NCBI GenBank assembly: GCA_900660155.1
Contig: CABFPE010000680.1
Coordinates: 258,763-304,236 of the forward strand
Reading direction: 5' to 3'
Source: Hofstenia miamia
Taxonomy: Eukaryota; Xenacoelomorpha; Acoela; Hofsteniidae
Length of the DNA: 45,474 bases
Shown: in pieces, positions 19,815-28,394 of the stretch
How the letters are laid out: each line of letters opens with the position of its first letter
Position numbering within the stretch: the first letter of the stretch is position 1
Notes under the pieces: generated by a model
Databases searched by the model: none
What the model was told of the DNA's origin: nothing
What the model saw: only the letters and a program-made list of their open reading frames with translations
Translations under genes and position numbers: made by a program

Positions 19815-20685
19815 NNNNNNNNNNNNNNNNNNNNNNNNNNNNNNNNNNNNNNNNNNNNNNNNNNNNNNNNNNNNNNNNNNNNNNNNNNNNNNNNNNNNNN
19901 NNNNNNNNNNNNNNNNNNNNNNNNNNNNNNNNNNNNNNNNNNNNNNNNNNNNNNNNNNNNNNNNNNNNNNNNNNNNNNNNNNNNNNNNNNNNNNNNNNNN
20001 NNNNNNNNNNNNNNNNNNNNNNNNNNNNNNNNNNNNNNNNNNNNNNNNNNNNNNNNNNNNNNNNNNNNNNNNNNNNNNNNNNNNNNNNNNNNNNNNNNNN
20101 NNNNNNNNNNNNNNNNNNNNNNNNNNNNNNNNNNNNNNNNNNNNNNNNNNNNNNNNNNNNNNNNNNNNNNNNNNNNNNNNNNNNNNNNNNNNNNNNNNNN
20201 NNNNNNNNNNNNNNNNNNNNNNNNNNNNNNNNNNNNNNNNNNNNNNNNNNNNNNNNNNNNNNNNNNNNNNNNNNNNNNNNNNNNNNNNNNNNNNNNNNNN
20301 NNNNNNNNNNNNNNNNNNNNNNNNNNNNNNNNNNNNNNNNNNNNNNNNNNNNNNNNNNNNNNNNNNNNNNNNNNNNNNNNNNNNNNNNNNNNNNNNNNNN
20401 NNNNNNNNNNNNNNNNNNNNNNNNNNNNNNNNNNNNNNNNNNNNNNNNNNNNNNNNNNNNNNNNNNNNNNNNNNNNNNNNNNNNNNNNNNNNNNNNNNNN
20501 NNNNNNNNNNNNNNNNNNNNNNNNNNNNNNNNNNNNNNNNNNNNNNNNNNNNNNNNNNNNNNNNNNNNNNNNNNNNNNNNNNNNNNNNNNNNNNNNNNNN
20601 NNNNNNNNNNNNNNNNNNNNNNNNNNNNNNNNNNNNNNNNNNNNNNNNNNNNNNNNNNNNNNNNNNNNNNNNNNNNNNNNNNNNN
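19815..20685. other. assembly gap (871 N)
   Basis: Unsequenced, of estimated length. It sits inside the transposon and truncates its zinc-module gene. Confidence 0.99.
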
Positions 20686-21029
20686 GCTTTGTTGATGTTT
20701 TCTTGAGCAATATCACACAAAAGACAGTCGCAGGGATTATCGTTTTTTGACCGAGTTAAATACGGTTTCACAGCTGCAAACTTTGAATGGTCGTATACGT
20801 CGATAGATTTTGTGAAGATCCCTTTGTCGTATTGCATCAATATGTTCCGGCATGTAAGACATATTGATGCTGGAAGGCGAGGGTCATCGATCATTAATCC
20901 GTCGATGCAATGATTTTCAATCAAGCGGCGAATGTTATTGTTTATTAAACGATGATCTTTTCCTTTCCTGACGCAAAGTAAACACAACACTTTCCGAGAT
21001 TCTTCGTGTGTCCTCTTCCGGTTAGGCAT
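20686..21029 (-). CDS. N-terminus of a RAG1-N-like zinc-module protein (transposon gene, truncated by gap)
   Basis: An ATG at 21029 opens 114 visible codons before the gap. The basic start PNRKRTHEESRK is followed by three Cys pairs: C16-x2-C19 (LCLLC), C57-x2-C60 (ICLTCRNI) and C102-x2-C105 (CLLCDIAQEN). Vertebrate RAG1 has the same succession in its non-core N-terminal part (LCxxC, then P..FCxxCWxI, then CDIC). Transposons pairing such a RAG1-N-like protein with a Chapaev-type transposase have been described in molluscs under the name N-RAG-TP (from memory). The gene reads inward from the right terminal repeat, with about 500 bp of spacer and the 162-bp repeats upstream. Whether the frame continues or splices is hidden by the gap. 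A ZAD-like or other treble-clef protein is the main alternative. Confidence 0.65.
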
Positions 21030-21339
21030 AATGGCTCAAATGACACAAACGCAAATCAGAAAGGTTTAAAATTTCAAATTAAACTCAATCATAATCACAG
21101 AGTTTATGTTGTAGAAAGCTATGCCTTTTGACGAGCATTGAATTTAGGTGTTGTAGATAGCGCTATGCAAGTCACGTGATCCGCAATCATCAAATATTTA
21201 GATTATATTAAAACAGACATTAATGCAAAAGCAAGAGATATCGGCTAAATGGAAATTAAACAACGAAGTCATCGTTCAGAAACTGTGCCAACGTTGATGT
21301 CGTCAATGTGGGTCTAGAACTTAATTAGACATACTGACT

Positions 21340-21789
21340 TAAAAGCCGTCGATAAAAAATCTTCAAATTAGCGTTAATTAACTTCCAGACACCTATATTA
21401 ATATATACAATTGAAATCTTAGACGGGTCTTTTCAAAAAGTATTTTTGTCACTTACCATATATGGAATGTAGGGCGCCATTTTGATTTTTTGCTCTAGAG
21501 AAAAAAGACGTCGATGAAATATCTTAAAATTAGCGTTAATTAACTTCTAGACACCTATATTAATATATACAATTGAAATCTTAGACGGGTCTTTTCAAAA
21601 AGTATTTTTGTCACTTACCATATATGGAATGTAGGGCGCCATTTTGATTTTTTGCTCTAGAGAAAAAAGACGTCGATGAAAGATTTTAAAATTACCGTTA
21701 ATTAACTTCTAGACACCCATATAAATATATCCAATTGAAATCTAAGACGGGTCCTGTCATGACACTAAATTTTTTTCAGGCACACCGTG
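21340..21789 (-). repeat. right terminal inverted repeat with 162-bp subterminal tandem repeats
   Basis: The landmark CGTTAATTAACTTC recurs at 21371, 21533 and 21695, a period of 162 bp. Each unit contains GTCTAGAAG, an AT-rich middle, GACCCGTCT and GCGCCATTTTGATTTTTTGC (orientations as on the plus strand or complement). The outermost unit ends in CAGGCACACCGTG. Tandem subterminal units of this kind often serve as transposase-binding sites; that role is inference. Confidence 0.85.
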
Positions 21790-21793
21790 CGGT
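21790..21793 (+). other. right target-site duplication CGGT
   Basis: Identical to 18795-18798 and directly adjacent to the terminal ACCGTG. Confidence 0.8.
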
Positions 21794-22257
21794 ATTTTTG
21801 CAACTGCTTTTAAATGTGCTTTGTCTCCTGTGCTTGAAAAGTCTAACCTCACTGAGTCTCGTGCTCGTCCCGAGAACATCTTTTTGCCATGCTAGTCTTC
21901 TGGCCCACCAGCTGCTCTAGACGTGACTGTAATTAGTTCACTACAGCCTTCGACTGTTTCTCTTGCGGGTACTAATTCTGGTCATGCTCTGGAAGTTTCA
22001 TACAACCGAAAGCTTACTAAATACGTGGATTTATGTTCAGCTGCTGGTATATCCTTCATGCCACTATCAGTGGAAGCTCTAGGAGAATGGTCACTAATTG
22101 TTATCAAAGTATTCTCCACGATGTTTTTAATGTCTTCTGCCAGAATTGCCTCTTGCGATCTGAATACGATTTCTACATATTTTTTCCAGCAATTGTCAGT
22201 ATTTTTACATCGGGGAAATGCTACACTTCTATTCTCAAGATATGGTGGTTAGGGTTC
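21794..22257 (+). pseudogene. retroelement endonuclease-like C-terminal domain, 3' half (family R, copy A)
   Basis: It continues the frame broken at 18794: IFATAFKCALSPVLEKSNL, then RARPENIFLPC, a stop (TAG where the family has Trp), SSGPPAALDVTVISSLQPS, GHALEVSYNRK, AAGISFMPLSVEALGEWS, and, after a frame change, FQQLSVFLHRGNATLLFSRY and a stop. The order RHD, RPxD, PAALDVTVxSPLQ, GVSFIPLVVEaLGGW, FQRLxxxLxRGNA is that of a very common invertebrate retroelement protein. The RHD...RPxD...LDVT spacing recalls restriction-like endonucleases of R2-type LINEs; that functional reading is inference. One stop and at least one frameshift make it inactive. Confidence 0.75.
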
Positions 22258-22304
22258 AAGCAATTCATGTCTAATCTGTGACATCTGAAACACAAACTCA
22301 TTAA

Positions 22305-23215
22305 ATAGTGTTATCCACAGCAATATTGATTTTTAATTGATTGGATGTGAAACGATTAAAAAATTTTGCAATATCACTTTGTAAATTTTTCATATCCCTA
22401 AATGCATCATTGTCAACATTTATGAGAAAATATCGTTAGCAAATTTATATATTTCATTATAATTTACATGCTTAATTATGTAATTTACATATATTGCAAA
22501 TAAAATTGGGCCTAATGCTGTGCCTTCAGGCACTCCTCAATAAGTTATAATATATTCAGATTTCCTATTATTCATTAAAACACGCTATTTTCTATTCTCT
22601 AAAAAACTCATAAGTAACTTAATTGAATTTTGTTGAAATCCAAAATTTTTAAGATTAACCTTCAAAATTTCAAAAATCATTTGCTTAAATCTTGAAGGAC
22701 TATGCATCTGGATATATTTTGGGATCTCTTTGAGGATATTTACTCGGGACTTAAAATTATTACAGCACTTGTGCTATGCTTTGCGCGGAAGCCATATTGT
22801 TTAGATTGTAAAATATATTTTGAACGTGCAGTAATTTTCAAATAATTTACTATAAGGGTGTGTTATTGAGATTGGCCTATTTTTTTTCGAAAAGAGGGAA
22901 TCTGTATTTTTATACCAAGGTGTTGTATCAGAATTTTTCATTATCTCCGAAAATTTGCTTTCAACTATACATTGATTAAATGCAAAGGATAGATGGTCGC
23001 TAAATATATGAAGAATATTTTAATAATAAAGTAAGATAAATGAGTGGAACCTGAAGATTTATTAACGTTTGAATTTTGTACAATAGTTTCTAATTTTCTT
23101 AAGGTAGATTGCCTAAATTGAAATGTTGACTTGCAATTTGATTGCCTAAGTTCTGATAAACAGAGTTTTAGGATAATTGACGTTACGTAATTCTTTAAAT
23201 TTACAAAATTCATTT
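22305..23215 (-). pseudogene. CR1/Jockey-like LINE reverse transcriptase fragment
   Basis: On the minus strand, reading from 23213: NVNKSSGSTHLS (the NxxKSxGPD block), then, in changing frames with stops, RPISITHPYSKLFE (RPISxLPxxSKxFE), later GVPEGTALGPILFAIYVNYI (GVPQGSVLGPLLFLIYINDL), and FANDIFS where the catalytic FADD/YADD should be. The second catalytic Asp position reads N, so even the core is mutated. FNRFTSNQLKIN follows before similarity ends near 22305. A different, more diverged copy than the one at 17478-18298. Confidence 0.75.
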
Positions 23216-23257
23216 AACACTACATACATTATTACATTTAAAAGTATCATTTTGGAA

Positions 23258-23533
23258 TAATTGTATAAATTCATTAAAGTAGCTGAAAACAGAAAATTTG
23301 TTAAGCACGGCCAAACTTGTCAAGAAGCAGGTATCACATTTGTTCCTATGGCTGTTGAAGCATTAAGAGGTTGCTCCTTGTTATCTTCAAAAACTATTTC
23401 CAAAATTTCCTGTGTGCTGCAAGAGTTGCTGATGGAGAACAACGCAGTATTACTCAAAAAATATTTCAGCAGTTGGGAGTAATGCTTCAAAGATGGAATG
23501 CAACTCTAATTCCATCGCGCTATAATAATGAGT
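23258..23533 (+). pseudogene. family R retroelement C-terminus, copy B
   Basis: ENRKFVKHGQTCQEAGITFVPMAVEALRG corresponds to YNRKLTKYVDLCSAAGISFMPLSVEALGE of copy A. After a frame change it ends QKIFQQLGVMLQRWNATLIPSRYNNE and a stop, like FQQLSVFLHRGNATLLFSRY. Only the last about 90 residues remain, 5'-truncated as usual for LINEs. Confidence 0.7.
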
Positions 23534-24189
23534 AAATGATCTATTAAGTCTATGAAGATGAGTCCTTGCAGTTTAAATCATCTTTGATGCGTGCACCTTC
23601 AGCAAATCATAGACCAAAAAAACATCGTCCACAATCAGATTCAAGTTCATTTCAGAATAGAGCTAGTTATTCTGGATATCGAAGCAATCATGCAAAAAAT
23701 ACTGCTTCCAGAGGAGATGCCAATGAATTCAAACGGGCAATTAATTTCAAGAATTCAAATACTTAATAGTGAATATTTTACTTAAAAAAATCATATTGTA
23801 CATATTAGCAATGCCATTTTAATTCATTTTTTAATTATTGTAATATTGATTAATAAAAGAAATAATAGATACATTAAAATGATTAAGAAAAATTTTCTAC
23901 AAATTCACACAATTAACCTAGTTACAGCATTCTTTATGTCAATGTAATGATGGGACTCTAGAGATCTATCTAAAATCACATTAGCATTGCCTCGAATTCG
24001 CGCAATTGAGGGAGACAGCAAAAATCTAAGGCGACCAGTAGCTAAATGCCAACTGTGAAATTTCCGCGATTCTGCAAGGAGAGCCACCTTTCAAAAAGTG
24101 TTAATTGAGGGAACCGAGAGACCCCTAGCGTTTCTATGCCCAACGGCTCAAATAAATAACATTCAGATTCACAATTATTCGTGTTTTGA
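23534..24189. other. non-coding; nothing firmly recognised
   Basis: A 66-codon open stretch (23566-23766), rich in Ser, Arg and Asn, directly follows copy B in the same orientation. It has no recognisable motif. The rest is AT-rich. Confidence 0.4.
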
Positions 24190-24425
24190 TTATTTGCGGT
24201 ATTGAGCTACTCTTAGTGACCAGCCTGCATTGGATGCCGCATTTGAAATGGTTGAAATTTGCAGCGGAGTAATGACAGTCAAGTCTAGTGCAGCAGGTTT
24301 ATCATTAATTAGATCACGTTGCTCTTTGTCAGGAGATGGGGGAAGCAGAAGTTGCAATTGAGTATACAACATCGCGAAGACAATCATGACGACTAATTCT
24401 GTCACCTTTGCTGTTGAAAGTATAG
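24190..24425 (-). pseudogene. family R retroelement C-terminus, copy C
   Basis: On the minus strand, one frame reads KGDRISRHDCLRDVVYSIAT (the RHD block, compare ERIARHDRLSDGIFAT in copy A). Another reads KEQRDLIND and PAALDLTVITPLQISTISNA, then GWSLRVAQYRK and a stop (compare PAALDVTVISSLQPSTVSLA and NRK). The RPxD segment is missing between them, so the copy is deleted as well as frameshifted. It lies opposite in orientation to copies A and B. Confidence 0.7.
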
Positions 24426-24433
24426 CCCATGCT

Positions 24434-24582
24434 AAATGAACAACTTTTTTCGCCAATTTTTGTTGGCCAACGAAAATCGTTCGTGTAGCACCCATCTTCC
24501 ACAACTAAAATTGGGAGTAATTATCTAGACTAAAGTTGTTCATTCGGTCCAACTAAAGTTGGCGACAAAAGTTGTCCATTCG
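24434..24582. repeat. inverted repeat with CCAAC/GTTGG units
   Basis: The complement of 24434-24467 (CCAACAAAAATTGGCGAAAA, then AAGTTGTTCAT) matches 24550-24582 (CCAACTAAAGTTGGCGACAA, then AAGTTGTCCAT) at about 28 of 32 positions. Further partial units (GTTGTTCATTCGGTCCAAC) adjoin. Could be the terminal or subterminal repeat of a small DNA transposon next to retroelement copy C. Confidence 0.5.
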
Positions 24583-24609
24583 GTCCAACAAAAATTGGAC
24601 AATAAAAAC

Positions 24610-24996
24610 ACTGATGTGTTTTATAGTGACTTAAAGATACTTTAAAGTTAAATATTGCTTTCCAAATCTTTAATTTTTTAAAGTTGCTTAAGAATATGCT
24701 AAGATACTAAATGATGTCTAAAAGTCTATAACTCTCTTTAAAATGCTTAATATGTTTGTAATATCCTCAGATTGCAATGTATAAACTTTTTAAAACTGCG
24801 TTTGGATTTCGAACTGACATCTTAAACTGTTGGGTTGAAATTATATACAACTATCTATACTTATATTATATATATAAACAAATAGCATATAAAAGCACTG
24901 ATGTACTCAGGTTTACAACAATTAAATAAGGCGTGAAACCAAATTATTATAACAGGGACGTTGTTATTACTGTTTCAGTTACTTATAGGTTATTTT
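24610..24996. other. AT-rich, nothing recognised
   Basis: No coding or repeat signal beyond short TA runs. Confidence 0.5.
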
Positions 24997-25030
24997 TGCC
25001 CTGGGCCTCGCGTATGCTATGGCCGGCACT
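24997..25030 (-). mobile_element. hAT-like terminal motif
   Basis: Read on the minus strand, CAGTGCCGGCCATAGCATAC followed by GCGAGGCCCAGGG resembles the CAGTG/CAGGGCCGGC ends of non-autonomous hAT elements. No partner end or 8-bp duplication was found within reach, so it is probably a truncated remnant. Confidence 0.35.
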
Positions 25031-26200
25031 GAATAGTTAGTGAGTTACGAGAGTAAAAGGCAAAAAAATTTAAAACAAAATCCCTGGTTTATAATAACTA
25101 AATGAAACATCTTTTAAATAAATTTAACTTCATTTTACGTGGACAGTTTAAAGTTTGAGAAATTAAACTGGTCAATACTTCCAAAATTTTACATTCTAGT
25201 AATTTGTAAAGGCTGAGAACTTTATTGGCTTATAAATTATATGTGAAGTGGACATTCTCCATGTTTGTACGAGATTCGCACGCTAAATGTTCTACTTGTT
25301 TGGGTATATCCATTCGATAATTAATCATAAAACAGCGAGGACAAAATCAAAACTTGTTTTAAGGTAAACATAATCTGAAACTAAAAGAAAAGTGAACAAT
25401 TGAAAAGTTAGAGCAATATAACTTTCATGAAATACAAATGAGCATGTACAAAATACTCATTAGACGAAATTTAATTAAGTGTTTATAGGCCCTCTGGCGG
25501 TCAAGAAATGCACTGGAAATTTAATATTAACTTAAAATTATTTGAAATTAAATGCACTCGTTTCTTGCCAATATTTTGTGAAATCCTTAATTACTTTAAA
25601 TAAACAATTTTCGAATATCGCAATTAAAAGGTAATTAAATTAACATTTTGCTGAATATTCAAGAATGTATACTTAGAATTTACAAGGCTGTACGGACAAT
25701 GTAAAGACTAGACAACACTAACTGTTCACTAAACGTTTAGATTTTTCTTATTAGACACTAAAGTTGTCGGGTTGGGTTGAGTCTGGTTAATATAAGAACA
25801 TTTGCGGTCTGCTGAAGTTGCAGATGCATAATTTAATTATTTTTTGAAATACATTGCAACATATTGTATGCATCTTTGTCTAGACCTATACTTAGTTCCA
25901 GTTTGAAATCAGTAGAGCTAGAAAAATTAGCAACAATAGAAAAATGTTTTTAATAAATACTTTATGATTTTACAATATTTCAATGCTATAACAATATATG
26001 TGCTCGCAACTGCAGCCTATATTAATACTTTAAGAACAGCAATTGATTTTTAGATCAATTAAATTATTTATATAATCAATCAAGGCACTTGTTGACAGTG
26101 CATATGACATATATACGCTTTGAAAATAACATTAACGTTAATTGGCTTTGAAAGCTACATTCTTCAGGGGAAGAATGTATTTATATACTAAAAATAACCA
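25031..26200. other. AT-rich, nothing recognised
   Basis: No convincing open frame, splice-bounded exon or repeat. Confidence 0.5.
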
Positions 26201-26222
26201 CTTAAGAAATTTTATGGCTTAC

Positions 26223-26497
26223 CCTAATGAAAACTAAGTGTTTTTTGGTTGCTAAATTTCTGAGAGAATATACTAACTCAGGTGTCGCACTAAGCCAGGG
26301 ATGCAAATGCGCAGCATCATGTTCAGGTGTGGAAACGGTTGAAACTGTTTTGAACCAAGCGGACAAGACTGATGCGTTGCCGCGAACCACAGCAAAGGTG
26401 AAAGTGATTCGTTTTTCCCGTACCGTGATCGGAGTGGCCCAATTAAATCCGGACCATTTACTCTTTAGCCCTTTTCGTCCACGATCCTCCTCAGAGG
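26223..26497 (-). CDS. exon-like, unusually GC-rich block, unrecognised protein
   Basis: On the minus strand about 90 codons are open. They are bounded by an acceptor-like TGTGTCCTCTGAG near 26497 and a strong donor AGG|GTAAGC at 26223/26222. The translation (..KSKWSGFNWATPITVREK.. ..VVRGNASVLSAWFKT.. ..LRNLATKKHLVFIR) matches nothing I know. The block is clearly richer in G+C than its surroundings, which favours a conserved exon or an inserted gene fragment. The plus strand is also open here (26227-26718), so strand is uncertain. No upstream or downstream exons could be linked safely. Confidence 0.35.
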
Positions 26498-26499
26498 AC

Positions 26500-26985
26500 A
26501 CATTTCAAATGAATATTGTACTTATCATATCACAATATTTGATATTTTCAACATTATGTATACAAATATGGAGTGAAACTCCTAAAACACAAATTATGAA
26601 AAATTCTAAATTTATGAGTCATTATTACTCGGCAAATTATGTTTTTCAAGAAAAATTAATCAATATGTTACAAATGAGTTCCCATCAACACGAAATGCAA
26701 CATAACAGTACTTTGTAGAACGTGATGCACATTTATTCCCCATAGGACGGTAATGTCAAAAAACATTAACAAAATAAATTTCTACCAGAGATTCAAATTA
26801 ATCGTGTTCGTAATCATCAATACACATTTCCTAGAGTACAAAATATTTCGCCACTCTAAAATTGATTAATAACGTACTTTCGATTTTTTTAGTAATCTAA
26901 GAACACAAAATTTGGAGTGGTATTCGGACACTTGAATACTGTAGGAAAAATGTAATGCTGTATTTTTTTTTATTTTAGCATATTT
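26500..26985. other. AT-rich, nothing recognised
   Basis: No gene seen apart from an extension of a plus-strand open frame to 26718, which has no known motif. Confidence 0.4.
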
Positions 26986-26998
26986 AATTTCTCAGACA

Positions 26999-27218
26999 GC
27001 ATCTGCCGTGTGTGGTGAGACTGACAAATGAAAGCATACTTCAAACTCTATCAATTTTTTCTTCACGCACTTTTAATGTGGTTTCTAATGGAATTTTTAA
27101 TATTACCACCATGTATGATACACTAAGGTTATCTTTACATACCTTGGAGAATCTTACCCACTTCCTTGAATATCGGCTGTGTGTTAATGCAAGAAGGAAC
27201 TCTGAAATTTCATGCGGG
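26999..27218 (+). CDS. exon-like open frame with acceptor and donor, unrecognised
   Basis: After TTTAATTTCTCAG (ending about 26997) a frame runs about 73 codons (..PCVVRLTNESILQTLS.. ..LRLSLHTLENLTHFLEYR..) to a donor-like GCGG|GTAGGT at about 27218. The frame stops only two codons later. Mostly helical and without recognised motif. It could be an internal exon of a plus-strand gene, but no partner exons were identified. Confidence 0.3.
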
Positions 27219-27221
27219 TAG

Positions 27222-27980
27222 GTTGTTGACTGACGTGATAAAATTTATATAAAGAAAGAGTATTTTGTTAACGATTAGTTCAAAAATTAATATGATCTTG
27301 AAGTTTGGTCAAACATTTCTATTTGAATTAAGTGTATTTATTTGGAAGTTGCAATCATAGCTAAAGATAATTTTTCAATAGACTTAGAATTTGTTATTCA
27401 ATTAACAAAATGGACAGAAAACTTTTGTAAAACAATGTTGTTGTTGTATGCATGAGCAACCTTGTTATTGTCTAGCTTGGGCTTTCAGTAGTAATAAACT
27501 GAGCGTACCCCGTGGATATTTTTTACCTTTAACCCTGGCGGGCATGTCTGTCGTGTAACTGTGTACTTTGGCCATCTGTGTATCTCTGAAGTCAGTGGAA
27601 TATATTAGTTTTTGCTGGCAAACAATTTTGTTTGCAGTCTATTGTTACAATGTAGCCAATTTTTTTATACACATTTCATAAAAATTGTCAAAGATCATTG
27701 ATATTCTATATGCAAAAAAATCACGTTTTTGGTATTATATAATATATAATTTATATTGCTAAATTTCTTTCAGTAAAAGTCATAATATGTATTTTCAAAC
27801 ATAAATATTTTTTAACATTGAGAAAAATAAATATGATTTACAGACGATCCACATGTCAATTGCCAAAATAGAACCTTTTTTTAAATAATGTAAACGATAC
27901 ATATTTCCAAGTAAAAATAATTTTTAAAATTAAATACATGCTTTCACAGACACATACTCTCACCACACAGAGAAAACAAA
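27222..27980. other. AT-rich, nothing recognised
   Basis: No gene or repeat recognised. Confidence 0.4.
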
Positions 27981-28024
27981 CATTTATAAATAATTTATTT
28001 ACAAAGAAAATATGAAAAGCACTA

Positions 28025-28174
28025 CTAAATGATAAAGTTCATATAGCGAATTTCATCTAAAGTTGAATGAACAATGATAATATTCGTAATGACTTCATTG
28101 TTGGATGGTGGAGAAAGATACAGAGGAATATTTCCAGATAGACGTTCTTCTTTTAATAATGTTAGTTGATGACG
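28025..28174 (-). CDS. possible terminal exon of an unknown minus-strand gene
   Basis: After an acceptor TTCAATGTTTTAG a minus-strand frame of 49 codons (RHQLTLLKEERLSGNIPLYL.. ..EIRYMNFII) runs to a stop at 28025. An AATAAAT-like signal follows on the same strand near 27990. The upstream candidate exon at 28326-28394 would, however, join in another frame, giving a 26-residue end instead. Function unknown. Confidence 0.3.
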   Translation of the reverse strand, partial: RHQLTLLKEERLSGNIPLYLSPPSNNEVITNIIIVHSTLDEIRYMNFII

Positions 28175-28325
28175 CTAAAACATTGAATTAGTACAATAAA
28201 AACAGAAATTAAAATAATGACAACAGTATTAATCTTTACATACACGACAAATAGAAATAATTGAAAACAATCTGACGTAACAATGAAAAACAATATATAT
28301 TATCATAATGTAAAAGAATGCTTAC

Positions 28326-28394
28326 CAAATAATTTTGTAGTTTTATCACAGCATTGTTTTGCAAAGTGGCACATCATGAGTTCACAGATAGTAT
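28326..28394 (-). CDS. possible 69-bp internal exon of an unknown minus-strand gene
   Basis: Bounded by CATTAATTTAG on the 5' side and TTTG|GTAAGC on the 3' side. Only one frame is open (TICELMMCHFAKQCCDKTTK..). The splice sites are good, the coding call weak. Confidence 0.28.

Larger units (their letters stand above)
18799..21789. mobile_element. DNA transposon with CAC...GTG ends, Chapaev/N-RAG-like
   Basis: The terminal inverted repeats start CACGGTGTGCCTG (18799) and end CAGGCACACCGTG (21789). They match over about 250 bp (18799-19048 versus the complement of about 21540-21789) and are flanked by a 4-bp duplication CGGT. CAC ends with 4-bp target duplications are known for the Chapaev branch of the CMC superfamily. 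The right arm carries about 2.6 copies of a 162-bp subterminal repeat. Inside, on the minus strand, is the start of a RAG1-N-like zinc protein running into the gap. The left interior is anomalous: from 19050 it holds a copy of the DNA just outside the element, which suggests that a tandem duplication (or misassembly) spans the left end. No transposase catalytic core is visible; it may be in the gap or deleted. Confidence 0.75.

Noticed and set aside
19799..20750. 300- to 400-codon open frames across the first gap
   Set aside because: Created by Ns; only the 114 residues to the right of the gap on the minus strand are real sequence.
18799..21789. Transib or RAG transposon
   Set aside because: CAC ends fit, but the target duplication is 4 bp rather than 5, and no Transib/RAG1 core is visible; Chapaev-type fits better.
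23566..23766. 66-codon Ser/Arg-rich frame after retroelement copy B
   Set aside because: No recognised motif and low complexity; could belong to the retroelement's tail but cannot be supported.
24190..26497. Two-exon minus-strand gene joining 26223-26497 to 24190-24504 (both phase 0)
   Set aside because: The left block proved to be retroelement copy C (RHD and PAALDLTVITPLQ motifs) preceded by an inverted repeat, so the matching splice phase is probably coincidence.
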